Part shown: positions 7,132 through 16,143 of the stretch, piece by piece
Numbering within the stretch: position 1 is the first letter of the stretch
Layout: every line of letters begins with the position of its first letter
Assembly: GCA_037130455.1 (NCBI GenBank)
Contig: JBAXSZ010000007.1
Span: 1-41,783, forward strand
Source: CAIMZW01 sp037130455
GTDB taxonomy: Bacteria > Actinomycetota > Actinomycetes > Nanopelagicales > Nanopelagicaceae
Direction of reading: 5' to 3'
DNA: 41,783 nucleotides
Notes under the pieces: generated by a model
What the model was told of the DNA's origin: nothing
The model's input: the letters and a program-made list of their open reading frames with translations, nothing else
Databases searched by the model: none
Position numbers and translations under genes: made by a program

Positions 7132-7758
7132 ATGGCTCGTTATACCGGAGCAGATTGCAAGCGCTGCCGTCGCGAAAAAGTAAAGCTCTTCCTCAAGGGC
7201 TCTAAGTGCGATGGTCCAAAATGTCCTATCGAATCACGTCCATACCCACCAGGGGAGCATGGTCGCGGTCGTACCAAGGAATCTGAATACTTACTGCAGA
7301 TGCGCGAAAAGCAAAAGTGCGCACGTATGTACGGTGTTCTAGAGAAGCAATTCCGTGGTTACTACGAAGAAGCAAACCGTCGCCAAGGCAAGACCGGTGA
7401 AAACCTTCTTGTTATCTTGGAAACTCGGTTAGATAACGTGGTTTTCCGTGCTGGATTTGCCAAGAGTCGCGATATGGCTCGTCAGCTAGTAAAGCATGGC
7501 CACTTCTTGGTTAATGGAAAGAAAGTAAATATTCCTTCCTACCGCGTAACTCCAATGGATGTTATTGATGTAGTTCCAGGTTCACTGGACACCACACCAT
7601 TCATCATCGCCTCAGCTGAACTCGGCGAAAAATCAATTCCTGCGTGGATGGAAGTCGTCGGATCAAAGTTACGTATTTTGATTCACGCCGTCCCTACTCG
7701 CACCATCATTGATACCCAAGTTCAAGAGCAATTGATTGTTGAACTTTATTCTCGTTAA
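7132..7758 (+). CDS. rpsD: 30S ribosomal protein S4 (zinc-finger form)
   Basis: S4 is a primary 16S rRNA binder and, in many bacteria, the autorepressor of the alpha operon. The 208-residue product keeps four N-terminal cysteines (about residues 9, 12, 26 and 31: CKRC and CDGPKC), the zinc-binding version of S4, followed by RPYPPGEHGRGRTKESEYLLQMREKQK. The S4 RNA-binding domain follows, with RLDNVVFRAGFAKSRDMARQLVKHGHFLVNGKKVNIPS. Gene order and length are typical. Confidence 0.97.
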   Translation: MARYTGADCKRCRREKVKLFLKGSKCDGPKCPIESRPYPPGEHGRGRTKESEYLLQMREKQKCARMYGVLEKQFRGYYEEANRRQGKTGENLLVILETRLDNVVFRAGFAKSRDMARQLVKHGHFLVNGKKVNIPSYRVTPMDVIDVVPGSLDTTPFIIASAELGEKSIPAWMEVVGSKLRILIHAVPTRTIIDTQVQEQLIVELYSR

Positions 7759-7825
7759 TCAATATTGACGAAGGTAGCAGTACAGAAAAACACCGGTAAT
7801 ACGGTCAGAATTTAAACCGCCAAGC

Positions 7826-7847
7826 GGAGATCAAATAGTGGATCTCC
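7826..7847 (+). other. Hairpin in the rpoA leader
   Basis: GGAGATC (7826-7832) pairs with GATCTCC (7841-7847) across an 8-base loop in the 109-base rpsD-rpoA gap. The rpoA Shine-Dalgarno (CGGAGGAA) follows at about 7856-7863. A structured leader here could modulate RNA polymerase alpha translation. The pairing is seen; the role is inference. Confidence 0.4.
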
Positions 7848-7867
7848 CAGACCTACGGAGGAACTAA

Positions 7868-8881
7868 GTGCTTATTGCACAACGCCCCACCCTCGCTGAG
7901 GAAGTAGTAACGGACTATCGCTCACGGTTCATCATTGAACCGCTAGAGCCTGGTTTTGGATACACCCTTGGAAATTCGCTTCGTCGTACTTTGCTCTCCT
8001 CGATTCCTGGTGCTGCTGTTACCAGTATTCGAGTAAACGGTGCGTTGCATGAATTTGCCACTTTAGAGGGCGTCAAGGAAGACATCACCGAAATCGTTCT
8101 TAATATTAAGAACTTGGTTTTGTCCTCAGATAATGACGACGAATCTTTGCTTTACATTCGTGCCAATGCCGAAGGCGTTGTCACAGGTGCTGATATTGCT
8201 TGCCCTGCAGGCGTTGAAGTTCACAATCCTGAACTTCATATCGCAACCTTGAACTCTTCTGCCAAATTTGAAGTCGAACTGACTGTCGAACGAGGTCGTG
8301 GCTACGTAACTGCAGTGTCAAATAAACAAGCTGGTGGCGACATCGGTCGAATCCCAGTTGACTCTATTTACTCTCCAGTGCTTCGTGTTACTTACAAGGT
8401 TGAAGCTACTCGCGTTGAACAACGCACTGACTTTGATCGTTTAATCGTCGATGTTGAGACCAAACAATCAATGAAGCCCTCTGATGCCATGGCATCTGCT
8501 GGAAAGACATTGGTTGAACTCTTCGGTCTTGCTCGTGAACTCAATGTCGATGCTGAAGGCATCGAAATGGGACCATCCGTACAAGATGCTGCTCTCGCCG
8601 CTGATCTTGCTCTTCCAATCGAAGATCTGGATCTGACGGTTCGGTCTTACAATTGCCTCAAGCGTGAAGGTATTCACACTGTTGGCGAACTCGTAGGACG
8701 TTCGGAAGCAGATCTTTTGGATATCCGTAACTTTGGTTCGAAATCAATCGATGAAGTGAAGGCAAAACTTCACTCCATGGGCCTTCAATTGAAGGACAGC
8801 CCAATCGGATTCGATCCAACAAAGCACGCCAACTATGGAACAAGTCTTGACGATGAACTCGTCGAGCCAGAGCAGGTCTAG
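7868..8881 (+). CDS. rpoA: DNA-directed RNA polymerase subunit alpha
   Basis: Alpha nucleates RNA polymerase assembly and contacts upstream promoter DNA and activators. The 337-residue product starts MLIAQRPTLAEEVV (GTG at 7868, after CGGAGGAA). It has the N-terminal dimerisation motif FGYTLGNSLRRTLLSSIPGAAVTSIRV (in two parts) and the C-terminal domain from about residue 245 (PIEDLDLTVRSYNCLKREGI, then the LLDIRNFGSKSIDEVKAKL helix-hairpin-helix). The tail DDELVEPEQV is acidic. Length and order (rpsD-rpoA-rplQ) are standard. Confidence 0.98.
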   Translation: MLIAQRPTLAEEVVTDYRSRFIIEPLEPGFGYTLGNSLRRTLLSSIPGAAVTSIRVNGALHEFATLEGVKEDITEIVLNIKNLVLSSDNDDESLLYIRANAEGVVTGADIACPAGVEVHNPELHIATLNSSAKFEVELTVERGRGYVTAVSNKQAGGDIGRIPVDSIYSPVLRVTYKVEATRVEQRTDFDRLIVDVETKQSMKPSDAMASAGKTLVELFGLARELNVDAEGIEMGPSVQDAALAADLALPIEDLDLTVRSYNCLKREGIHTVGELVGRSEADLLDIRNFGSKSIDEVKAKLHSMGLQLKDSPIGFDPTKHANYGTSLDDELVEPEQV

Positions 8882-8890
8882 GAGAACGCC

Positions 8891-9313
8891 ATGCCAAAGC
8901 CAAGTAAAGGTCCACGCCTCGGAAGTGGCCCTGCACACGAGAAATTGTTGCTGGGTACCCTAGCCGAACAGCTCTTCGAACACGGCAAGATCACAACCAC
9001 AGAGACCAAGGCCAAGCGCCTTCGTCCTTTGGCGGAGAAGCTGATCACTGCTGCAAAGACCGGAGACATTGCTGCTCGTCGACGTGTCATTGCCCGAATT
9101 CAGAACAAGAGCGTTGTACATACTCTCTTCACTGAGATCGCACCACGTTTTGCTAATCGCGATGGCGGATATACCCGAATCACAAAGGTCGGTCCTCGCA
9201 ATGGTGACAATGCACCTATGGCGGTTATCGAACTTCTTGCAGAAGGTACCCCAGGAAAGAAAGCTGCAGTTGAAGCCGCAACGAAAGTTGCGAAGAAGGC
9301 TGCTGCTAAGTAA
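8891..9313 (+). CDS. rplQ: 50S ribosomal protein L17
   Basis: L17 is a structural protein of the large subunit. The 140-residue product contains MPKPSKGPRLGSGPAHEKLL, the family pattern FEHGKITTTETKAKRLRPLAEKLIT (in overlapping pieces) and GGYTRITKVGPRNGDNAPMA. The C-terminal extension is Ala/Lys-rich, common in Actinobacteria. It begins nine bases after rpoA with a GGAGAA upstream. The hairpin that should terminate this operon falls inside the following truA frame. Confidence 0.97.
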   Translation: MPKPSKGPRLGSGPAHEKLLLGTLAEQLFEHGKITTTETKAKRLRPLAEKLITAAKTGDIAARRRVIARIQNKSVVHTLFTEIAPRFANRDGGYTRITKVGPRNGDNAPMAVIELLAEGTPGKKAAVEAATKVAKKAAAK

Positions 9314-9322
9314 GCATTAAGC

Positions 9323-10159
9323 ATGACCGAACCCACTCTCAATCCCGAGAGTGGGTTTTGTCGTTTAAAGATTGATCTCGCTTATGATGGCACGAATTTT
9401 GCTGGTTGGGCTAAGCAGCCTGATCAACGCACGGTCCAAGAGGAAATCGAAAATGCTATTTCTAGGTTGGTGCGTAACAAGACCGACTCGATTGTGGCCG
9501 GAAGAACTGATGCCGGAGTTCACGCTACACATCAAATAATCCATGTAGATGTTCCGGAAACTGGATTGGAAATAGGAAACTTTGCTTATTTGCTCAATAG
9601 ATTTCTATCAGCCGATATTCGCATCAATTCCGTAGTTGAAGCGCCACCGAACTTTCATGCCAGATTCTCGGCCGTGAATCGGCAGTACATTTACAAAATA
9701 TTGGATGGCGGACTTCAGCTTCCACCATTGCAAAGATTTGATGTCGCTACCTGGTTTCGCCCATTGGAAGTTGAGGCGCTCAATTTGGCCAGTGCCCAAA
9801 TGCTTGGGTATCGAGACTTCGCTGCATTTTGTAAATATCGAGAAGGAAGTACCACGATTCGAACCCTCACAAAATTTGAATGGCATCGAAATGAATTGGG
9901 ATATCTCGTGGCGGAAGTCGTTGCCGATGCCTTTTGTTACTCTATGGTCCGAAATTTAGTCGGTGCGGCGGTCTGTGTTGGCGAAGGCCGTTATCCAAAA
10001 GAGTGGATGGCGCAGATGTTAGAAAACAAAGAGCGTATTTCTGATAGTTACGTTTTCCCTTCTCGTGGTCTTACGCTAACCAGCGTGGAATATCCTCCAG
10101 ATGAAGAGCTGCTAGGACGTATTTCTTTGACTTTAGGCAGACGAGATTCGGATTTCTAA
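9323..10159 (+). CDS. truA: tRNA pseudouridine synthase A (positions 38-40)
   Basis: TruA isomerises uridines 38-40 of tRNA anticodon stems. The 278-residue product has the core LKIDLAYDGTNFAGWAKQPD, the catalytic-Asp motif VAGRTDAGVHATHQ, FHARFSAVNRQYIYKI and the C-terminal FCYSMVRNLVGAAVCVGEGR. The start is the ATG at 9323; no later ATG/GTG/TTG lies in frame before the conserved core. Its first dozen codons contain a strong terminator-like hairpin (9330-9359), so the N-terminal TEPTLNPESGF is probably non-conserved filler. Its stop overlaps the next start by one base. Confidence 0.94.
   Translation: MTEPTLNPESGFCRLKIDLAYDGTNFAGWAKQPDQRTVQEEIENAISRLVRNKTDSIVAGRTDAGVHATHQIIHVDVPETGLEIGNFAYLLNRFLSADIRINSVVEAPPNFHARFSAVNRQYIYKILDGGLQLPPLQRFDVATWFRPLEVEALNLASAQMLGYRDFAAFCKYREGSTTIRTLTKFEWHRNELGYLVAEVVADAFCYSMVRNLVGAAVCVGEGRYPKEWMAQMLENKERISDSYVFPSRGLTLTSVEYPPDEELLGRISLTLGRRDSDF
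9330..9359 (+). terminator. Terminator-like hairpin inside the truA reading frame
   Basis: AACCCACTCTC (9330-9340) pairs perfectly with GAGAGTGGGTT (9347-9357) around a 6-base loop, followed by a short T run (TTTTG, then TCGTTT). This is the expected terminator for the rpoA-rplQ operon, 17 bases after the rplQ stop, but it lies within codons 3-13 of truA. It would either limit truA transcription by read-through or act as an attenuator sensitive to translation of truA. Confidence 0.65.
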
Positions 10160-11757
10160 TGGGACACATTGATGTAAGTGACGTTGAATATTGGCTACCC
10201 GACGGCCGCCTATTACTGAGTGATATCAATTTCCGAGTTGGAGATGGCGCAAAAGTAGCCATCGTTGGGGCAAATGGTTCTGGAAAAACCACGCTAATCC
10301 GAATGATCTGCGGGGATCTTGCACCACATGCCGGAAAAATTTCCATCTCCGGTGGACTGGGAATCATGCGTCAATTTATTGGCCAAGTCCGCGATGAAAG
10401 TACCGTCAGAGATTTATTGGTATCCGTTTCACCACCAAAGATTCGCAGCGCGGCAGAAAAACTTATCAATGCCGAAAGTTTGATGATTTCGCGCAATAGC
10501 GAAAAGGATCAAATGGCCTATGCACAGGCTATTTCTGATTGGGGAGATGCTGGCGGCTATGACGCAGAAGTTCTCTGGGATGTCTGCTGCACCAATGCCT
10601 TGGGAAAAACTTTTGATGAAGTTTCCCATCGATTGGTTAATACCCTTTCCGGTGGCGAACAAAAGAAAGTTGTGTTGGAAGCACTACTTCGAGGCGATGA
10701 TGAAGTCCTCGTTCTGGATGAACCGGATAACTATTTAGATGTTCCATCAAAACGTTGGCTTGAGCAGGAATTAGTGGCAACTAAGAAAACTATTTTCTTT
10801 GTTAGTCACGATCGTGAACTCCTAAATCATGTTGCGCAGAAAATAGTCACGGTTGAACTTGGTGTTAATGGAAATAGCGCTTGGGTTCACGGTGGTAATT
10901 TTGCTAGTTGGCACGAAGCCAGAAAGTCCCGGCAAGAACGATTTGCCGAGTTGCTCTTGCGCTGGGAAGAAGAGCACGAGCGATTGGTCAACTTAGTCAA
11001 GAAGTTACAGGTTCAAGCATCCAATAGCCCTGATATGGCTTCCCGCTATCGGGCAATGCAGACTCGACTGCGAAAATTTGAGGAGTCGGGTGCGCCAGAA
11101 GCTCCACCGCTGGAACAAAATGTTCAGGTCGGACTCACGGGCGGCCGCACGGGAGTAAGAGTTATTACTTGTGAGGCGCTGGCTTTGACAGATTTAACCG
11201 AAAAATTCGATAGTGAAATTTTCTATGGGGATCGCGTCGCTGTTCTGGGAAAGAATGGAACAGGAAAATCACATTTCTTACGACTCTTAGCCGGGGAGCA
11301 AGTTCGTCATTCGGGCAATTTCAAATTAGGAGCGCGGGTTCTGCCTGGTTTTTTCGCCCAAACTCATGCCCATCCAGAGTTTGTGGGAAAGACGTTAATA
11401 GAACTGCTCTGGACCCAACATTCGCTCCAACTGGGACCAGCCAAGAGCGTTCTTCGACGATATGAACTCCACCAGCAAGCCGATCAGCGTTTTGAGTCGC
11501 TCTCTGGTGGCCAGCAAGCCAGATTCCAAATCCTGCTCCTGGAATTAGAGGGGGCAACCTTGCTCCTCTTGGATGAACCGACGGATAACTTGGATTTAGC
11601 CTCCGCCGAAGCCCTGGAACAGGGACTTTCCGGGTTCCAGGGGACGGTCTTAAGCGTCACCCACGATCGTTGGTTTACTCGAAGTTTTGATCGATTCTTG
11701 ATTTTTCCGGCAAATGGCCAGGTTTATGAAGCGCCTGAGCCAATTTGGGAGTATTAG
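10159..11757 (+). CDS. ABC-F family ATPase, two ABC domains
   Basis: A 532-residue soluble protein with two nucleotide-binding domains and no membrane segments: domain 1 has GANGSGKTT, LSGGEQKKV and VLVLDEPDNYLD; domain 2 has GKNGTGKSH, LSGGQQARF and LLLLDEPTDNLD. The linker (about residues 245-320) is charged and helical, as in ABC-F proteins that act on ribosomes in the E site. These factors relieve stalling or give resistance to ribosome-targeting drugs; which subtype this is cannot be told. The second Walker A ends KSH where KST/KTT is common. It starts on the truA stop codon and sits among ribosomal genes, consistent with a translation role. Confidence 0.9.
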   Translation: MGHIDVSDVEYWLPDGRLLLSDINFRVGDGAKVAIVGANGSGKTTLIRMICGDLAPHAGKISISGGLGIMRQFIGQVRDESTVRDLLVSVSPPKIRSAAEKLINAESLMISRNSEKDQMAYAQAISDWGDAGGYDAEVLWDVCCTNALGKTFDEVSHRLVNTLSGGEQKKVVLEALLRGDDEVLVLDEPDNYLDVPSKRWLEQELVATKKTIFFVSHDRELLNHVAQKIVTVELGVNGNSAWVHGGNFASWHEARKSRQERFAELLLRWEEEHERLVNLVKKLQVQASNSPDMASRYRAMQTRLRKFEESGAPEAPPLEQNVQVGLTGGRTGVRVITCEALALTDLTEKFDSEIFYGDRVAVLGKNGTGKSHFLRLLAGEQVRHSGNFKLGARVLPGFFAQTHAHPEFVGKTLIELLWTQHSLQLGPAKSVLRRYELHQQADQRFESLSGGQQARFQILLLELEGATLLLLDEPTDNLDLASAEALEQGLSGFQGTVLSVTHDRWFTRSFDRFLIFPANGQVYEAPEPIWEY

Positions 11758-11813
11758 ATGGTAAATCCACGGCTCACTCCCGCCTAGATCGCGATTGCCG
11801 GTTCCACCCTTTT

Positions 11814-11843
11814 TTGACCGTAGTGTGCTATTGCGAGTAACCT
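11814..11843 (+). promoter_or_regulatory. Possible promoter for rplM-rpsI (TTGACC-N18-TAACCT)
   Basis: TTGACC at 11814-11819 is followed after 18 bases by TAACCT at 11838-11843, within the roughly 200-base gap between the ABC-F gene and rplM. The -35 box is good and the -10 box fits the actinobacterial TANNNT pattern. It would produce a leader of about 105 bases. No other gene or clear terminator is visible in this gap. Confidence 0.45.
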
Positions 11844-11956
11844 TGCGCTTCTGCTTAGCACCCTGGTGGTGTCCCAAGCTGATCGTCCAATGCAGGTTAA
11901 AACTATGTGGTTTGTGAAAAACGGACTTAACATGAAGTTAGAAAGTGAGAGATCTC

Positions 11957-12412
11957 GTGCGCACTTTTTCACCCAAAGCCGGTGACGTAAGTCGTAAATG
12001 GCATGTCATCGATGCCGAAGGAGTAGTACTCGGTCGTCTTGCAACCCATGCGGCGGTCCTGCTTCGTGGCAAGCATAAGCCAACCTTTGCTCCCCATATT
12101 GATATGGGTGACTTCGTCATTATTATCAATGCCGAAAAGATTGTCTTGACTGGCCAAAAAGCTGGACAAAAATATGCTCATCACCACTCTGGTTTCCCAG
12201 GCGGTATGACTTCTATTGTCTATGCCGACTTGCTGAATCAAGATCCAACTCGAATTGTCGAGAAGGCCATTTTGGGAATGTTGCCAAAGAATAAGTTGGG
12301 AAGTTCTGTCGGAACCAAGTTAAAGGTTTACGCAGGTCCAACTCATCCACATGCAGCTCAGAACCCAACCCCATTTGTTTTTTCACAAGTTTCTCAGATC
12401 GTTACGAAGTAA
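11957..12412 (+). CDS. rplM: 50S ribosomal protein L13
   Basis: L13 is an early-assembly large-subunit protein. I chose the GTG at 11957, which gives MRTFSPKAGDVSRKWHVIDA, matching the family N-terminus. The in-frame GTG four codons upstream (11945) would add MRDL, and GAGAG at about 11947-11951 then serves as the Shine-Dalgarno. Key features are GRLATHAAVLLRGKHKPTFAPH, GDFVIIINAEKIVLTGQK and AILGMLPKNKLG. The product is 151 residues, a normal length. It is followed by rpsI after 12 bases, the universal L13-S9 pair. Confidence 0.95.
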   Translation: MRTFSPKAGDVSRKWHVIDAEGVVLGRLATHAAVLLRGKHKPTFAPHIDMGDFVIIINAEKIVLTGQKAGQKYAHHHSGFPGGMTSIVYADLLNQDPTRIVEKAILGMLPKNKLGSSVGTKLKVYAGPTHPHAAQNPTPFVFSQVSQIVTK

Positions 12413-12424
12413 TTAGGAGCATAG

Positions 12425-12913
12425 ATGTCTGACTTTGATACCACCGTTGAAATCGACGAGGACGAGACTCCTACTTCGTACAGCACCAGTACACCTGCTG
12501 CTGCAACAAACCGTCCTGCGATAACTGCACCAGGAGGCGGCACTGGCCGTCGTAAGGAAGCAGTTGCTCGAGTTCGATTGATCCCTGGCAGTGGTCAGTG
12601 GACCGTCAATGGCAAGCCATTGGCTGTTTACTTCCCTAACAAGGTTCACCAACAACTCGTCTCTGAACCTTTCCGTACCGTTGGCGCCGAAGGTGCTTAC
12701 GATGTTATCGCCCGCATTAATGGTGGCGGAACTTCCGGACAGGCAGGAGCGCTTCGTTTAGGTGTTGCTCGTGCGCTTAATGAAATTGATCGCGATGCAA
12801 ATCGTCCAGCGCTGAAAAAAGCTGGCTTCTTATCTCGTGATGCTCGTGTCATTGAGCGAAAGAAGTACGGTCTGAAGAAGGCCCGTAAGCGCTCGCAATA
12901 CAGCAAGCGTTAA
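12425..12913 (+). CDS. rpsI: 30S ribosomal protein S9
   Basis: S9 lies in the 30S head, and its C-terminal tail contacts the P-site tRNA. The 162-residue product has a variable acidic and Thr-rich N-terminal extension of about 40 residues, as in other Actinobacteria. Then come GTGRRKEAVARVRLIPGSGQ, the INGGGTSGQAGALRLGVARAL core and the tail KKYGLKKARKRSQYSKR. The Shine-Dalgarno TTAGGAG precedes the ATG. It is the second gene of the rplM-rpsI pair. Confidence 0.97.
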   Translation: MSDFDTTVEIDEDETPTSYSTSTPAAATNRPAITAPGGGTGRRKEAVARVRLIPGSGQWTVNGKPLAVYFPNKVHQQLVSEPFRTVGAEGAYDVIARINGGGTSGQAGALRLGVARALNEIDRDANRPALKKAGFLSRDARVIERKKYGLKKARKRSQYSKR

Positions 12914-12961
12914 TACACTTCTTATCGTTATTCGAGTGTTCTCAGTAGCGGGGATTTAATA

Positions 12962-14284
12962 GTGGCGCTCTTCGGCACCGATGGTGTTAGAGGTTTAGCT
13001 AATAAAGACCTGACTGCTGAAACTGCGCTTAATTTGGCAGTTGCATCCGCTCATATCTTGGGTGAAGTCGGTGCCTTCGAAGGTCATCGCCCCCGAGCAA
13101 TCGTTGGCCAAGATTCCCGCGCCTCTGGTGAATTTCTAGAGGCAGCGGTTATCGCTGGCTTGGCTAGTGCCGGTGTTGATGTTTTTCGAGTTGGAATTCT
13201 TCCCACTCCGGCGATTGCCTTCTTAGTTGCCGAAAGCGGTGCCGATCTGGGAGTAATGATCAGCGCTTCACACAATCCAATGCCAGATAATGGAATCAAA
13301 TTTTTTTCCAAAGGTGGCGGCAAATTAGATGATGCGCTTGAGTCACAAATCGAAGCGCGGCTTGAAGAGAGTTGGGAACGACCAACTGGACTTGGTGTTG
13401 GCCGCGTTGTGCAAGATGACAGCGCCGCTGAGCGATACCTCTTCCACTTACTCTCATCCTTAAAAACATCCCTAGAAGGAATTACTGTCGTCGTAGATTG
13501 CGCAAATGGTGCTGCTTCCGAAATTGCTCCTGAGGCATATCTAAGGGCCGGTGCAAAAGTTGTTGCGCTATCTGATGCTCCCAATGGCTGGAATATAAAT
13601 GAGAATTGTGGTTCAACTCATTTGGGAAATCTCATTGCCAAAGTGAAAGAAATTGGTGCCGATCTTGGAATTGCGCACGATGGCGATGCAGATCGTTGCT
13701 TAGCAATTGATGCTGAAGGAAACGTTATTGATGGCGATTTCATTATGGCGATCTTGGCCACAGAGTGGAATGTGTCTACAGTTGTTGGAACAGTTATGAG
13801 CAACTTGGGATTCATCAAGGCAATGCAGGCTCAAGGAATAACTGTTGAAACAACTGCAGTAGGCGATCGCTATGTATTAGAAAAGATGTTGGCCGATGAC
13901 TTACTTCTAGGTGGCGAACAATCTGGACATATCATCATGCGCAACTTTTCACATACCGGCGATGGCGTTCTCACCGCGCTGCAACTGATGCAATGCATGG
14001 CTATTTCTGGAAAGAGTTTGTCTGACTTGGCTAAAGTCATGACAAAGTTTCCCCAAGTCTTGATCAATGTTAAGGAAGTCAATAAATCAGGGCTGGATAC
14101 ATCTGCGGAAATCGCAGCCGAAATTTCTGCTTCGCAAGAATCGCTCGCAGATAGAGGTCGGATCTTGGTCCGGGCCTCTGGCACCGAGAATCTAGTTCGC
14201 GTCATGGTGGAAGCAGATAGTCACGACGAATCCCTTCAAATCGCTCAACGCTTGGCTGAAATAGTAAGATCTGAACTCGGTTAA
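12962..14284 (+). CDS. glmM: Phosphoglucosamine mutase
   Basis: Converts glucosamine-6-phosphate to glucosamine-1-phosphate for UDP-GlcNAc and peptidoglycan synthesis. The 440-residue product starts MALFGTDGVRGLAN (GTG at 12962). It has the active-site phosphoserine motif MISASHNPMPDNGIKFF (Ser103), the metal loop AHDGDADRC, the sugar loop GGEQSGHI and the phosphate-binding RASGTENLVRVMVE. All four domains are present and length is typical. It follows rpsI by 48 bases and precedes glmS, so the two genes form a pathway unit. Confidence 0.97.
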   Translation: MALFGTDGVRGLANKDLTAETALNLAVASAHILGEVGAFEGHRPRAIVGQDSRASGEFLEAAVIAGLASAGVDVFRVGILPTPAIAFLVAESGADLGVMISASHNPMPDNGIKFFSKGGGKLDDALESQIEARLEESWERPTGLGVGRVVQDDSAAERYLFHLLSSLKTSLEGITVVVDCANGAASEIAPEAYLRAGAKVVALSDAPNGWNINENCGSTHLGNLIAKVKEIGADLGIAHDGDADRCLAIDAEGNVIDGDFIMAILATEWNVSTVVGTVMSNLGFIKAMQAQGITVETTAVGDRYVLEKMLADDLLLGGEQSGHIIMRNFSHTGDGVLTALQLMQCMAISGKSLSDLAKVMTKFPQVLINVKEVNKSGLDTSAEIAAEISASQESLADRGRILVRASGTENLVRVMVEADSHDESLQIAQRLAEIVRSELG

Positions 14285-14321
14285 GAAACTTCCTCAAAGC
14301 CAGATGTAAGGAGCCTGCAGT

Positions 14322-16142
14322 ATGTGCGGCATCGTTGGATATACGGGAAAGAACTCGGCACTGGCACCTGTTCTGGAAGGTCTTCGCAGGTTGGAATACC
14401 GAGGCTATGACTCAGCCGGAATTGCGCTCACATTGGAAGCCGGGCTTCCCCTCTGGGTAGAAAAACGCGCGGGAAAATTGGGCAACTTAGAAGAAACCTT
14501 GGATCAAGGTGTTCCCACATCTCACAGTGGAATCGGCCATACCCGATGGGCTACTCATGGCGGGCCAACCGACACCAATGCACATCCGCATTTAGATAAT
14601 GACGGAAAATTAGCTTTGATCCATAACGGGATTATTGAAAATTATGTAGAACTGCGGTTAGCGCTTGAAGCAAAAGGACATCATTTTAAATCTGAAACTG
14701 ATACGGAATCTGTGGTGCATTTGCTCAGCGATGCTCGCAAAGAACATGGTGGCGATCTTGCGGCGGCTATGCGTCAAGTGTGTGCGCAACTTCGCGGCTC
14801 ATTCACTTTGTTGGCAATTCATTCAGATGATCCAGAACGTATAGTCGGTGCTCGGAGAAATTCACCTTTAGTTGTGGGCGTTGGCGATGGCGAAAACTTC
14901 CTAGCTTCCGATGTCTCGGCTTTTATTTCTCACACAAAACGTGCTCTCGAACTGGGACAAGACGAAGTCGTTGACATCACGCCATCGAAAATTACCATTA
15001 CCGATTTGGCTGGCAACACCTTGCCACCTCATGAATATGAAATTTCCTGGGATGCCAGTGCCGCCGAACGTGGTGGCTTTTCGCACTTCATGTTGAAAGA
15101 AATATACGAGCAACCAAAAGCTATCGCGGATACATTGATTGGGCGCATGAGCGGTTTGGATTCATCCATTACTTCTGGACTGGAATTGGCAAATATAAAT
15201 AAAGTTGTGATAATTGCCTGCGGTACTGCTTATCACGCAGGCTTGGTCGGAAAATATGCAATTGAAAAATGGGCAGGACTACCGGTAGAAGTTGAATTTG
15301 CATCTGAATATCGATACCGCGAACCTTATGTAGATGCCGCTACTTTGGTAATTCCGATTTCCCAGTCTGGTGAAACGATGGACACGCTAATGGCAATGCG
15401 TTATGCGAAGAGCCATGGAGCCCAAGTCTTTTCAGTATGTAATACCAATGGGTCAACGATTCCCAGGGAATCCAATGCAGTTCTTTACACTTTCGCCGGA
15501 CCTGAAATTGCTGTTGCTTCCACGAAAGCTTTTGCAACTCAACTAGTGGCCATGTACTTAATTGCATTACATCTTGGGACGATACGCGGCCTTCTCTCTG
15601 CAGAGTTCCTGGCTCACATGGGAGATGAACTCGCTGAACTTCCTGGAAAAGTTGAGCAAGTTTTAGAAACGGTTGAGCCACTTCGTGAATTAACGCGCAA
15701 ATTTAGAGATTCCACATCAATGCTCTTCTTAGGTCGCCATGTTGGATTCCCCACAGCTCTAGAAGGTGCGCTGAAGTTAAAGGAATTGGCTTATATGCAT
15801 GCCGAAGGATTTCCTGGCGGGGAACTCAAGCACGGTCCAATTGCTTTGATTGATGAAGGTACGCCGGTAGTAGCAGTTATGCCAACCGGCAATGCACTCT
15901 TGACTGAAAAGATGGCTTCTAACGTTCAAGAAGTGAAAGCACGAGGTGCGGTTGTGATCGCCATTAGTGATGTGGATGTGCCAGCGGCGACCCACTTAAT
16001 TCGAATTCCAACGACGCACGAATTCTTACAACCAGTGCTCTCCGTAGTTCCACTTCAGGTCATTGCCTATGAGATGGCTGTGGCTAGAGGAAACGATGTC
16101 GACCAACCCAGAAATTTAGCAAAATCCGTAACCGTTGAATAA
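14322..16142 (+). CDS. glmS: Glutamine-fructose-6-phosphate aminotransferase (isomerising)
   Basis: Makes glucosamine-6-phosphate from fructose-6-phosphate and glutamine, the entry step to amino sugars. The 606-residue product has the class II glutaminase domain (MCGIVGYTG with nucleophile Cys2, RRLEYRGYDSAG, HTRWATHGGP, HNGIIENY) and two SIS isomerase domains (IACGTAYHAGLVGKY, SQSGETMDTL, STKAFATQ, ELKHGPIALID). It ends in the expected NLAKSVTVE. A TAAGGAG Shine-Dalgarno precedes the ATG. Only 37 bases separate it from glmM, leaving no room for a glmS ribozyme. Confidence 0.98.
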   Translation: MCGIVGYTGKNSALAPVLEGLRRLEYRGYDSAGIALTLEAGLPLWVEKRAGKLGNLEETLDQGVPTSHSGIGHTRWATHGGPTDTNAHPHLDNDGKLALIHNGIIENYVELRLALEAKGHHFKSETDTESVVHLLSDARKEHGGDLAAAMRQVCAQLRGSFTLLAIHSDDPERIVGARRNSPLVVGVGDGENFLASDVSAFISHTKRALELGQDEVVDITPSKITITDLAGNTLPPHEYEISWDASAAERGGFSHFMLKEIYEQPKAIADTLIGRMSGLDSSITSGLELANINKVVIIACGTAYHAGLVGKYAIEKWAGLPVEVEFASEYRYREPYVDAATLVIPISQSGETMDTLMAMRYAKSHGAQVFSVCNTNGSTIPRESNAVLYTFAGPEIAVASTKAFATQLVAMYLIALHLGTIRGLLSAEFLAHMGDELAELPGKVEQVLETVEPLRELTRKFRDSTSMLFLGRHVGFPTALEGALKLKELAYMHAEGFPGGELKHGPIALIDEGTPVVAVMPTGNALLTEKMASNVQEVKARGAVVIAISDVDVPAATHLIRIPTTHEFLQPVLSVVPLQVIAYEMAVARGNDVDQPRNLAKSVTVE

Positions 16143-16143
16143 C

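Noticed and set aside
11945..11956. GTG at 11945 as the rplM start
   Set aside because: The family N-terminus is MRT(F/Y)SPKAGD, which begins at GTG 11957; the upstream GTG overlaps the GAGAG that would serve as the ribosome-binding site.
13084..13584. 166-codon open frame on the minus strand opposite glmM
   Set aside because: It is a shadow of glmM; the composition is Ser/Pro/Ala-rich with no motif, and glmM is complete on the other strand.
14285..14321. glmS ribozyme upstream of glmS
   Set aside because: Only 37 bases separate glmM and glmS, far too few for the ribozyme, and a normal Shine-Dalgarno is present.
16135..16143. TTG at 16135 as the start of the PAP2-like gene
   Set aside because: It overlaps the glmS end and adds only MNN; the ATG at 16144 is the simpler start.
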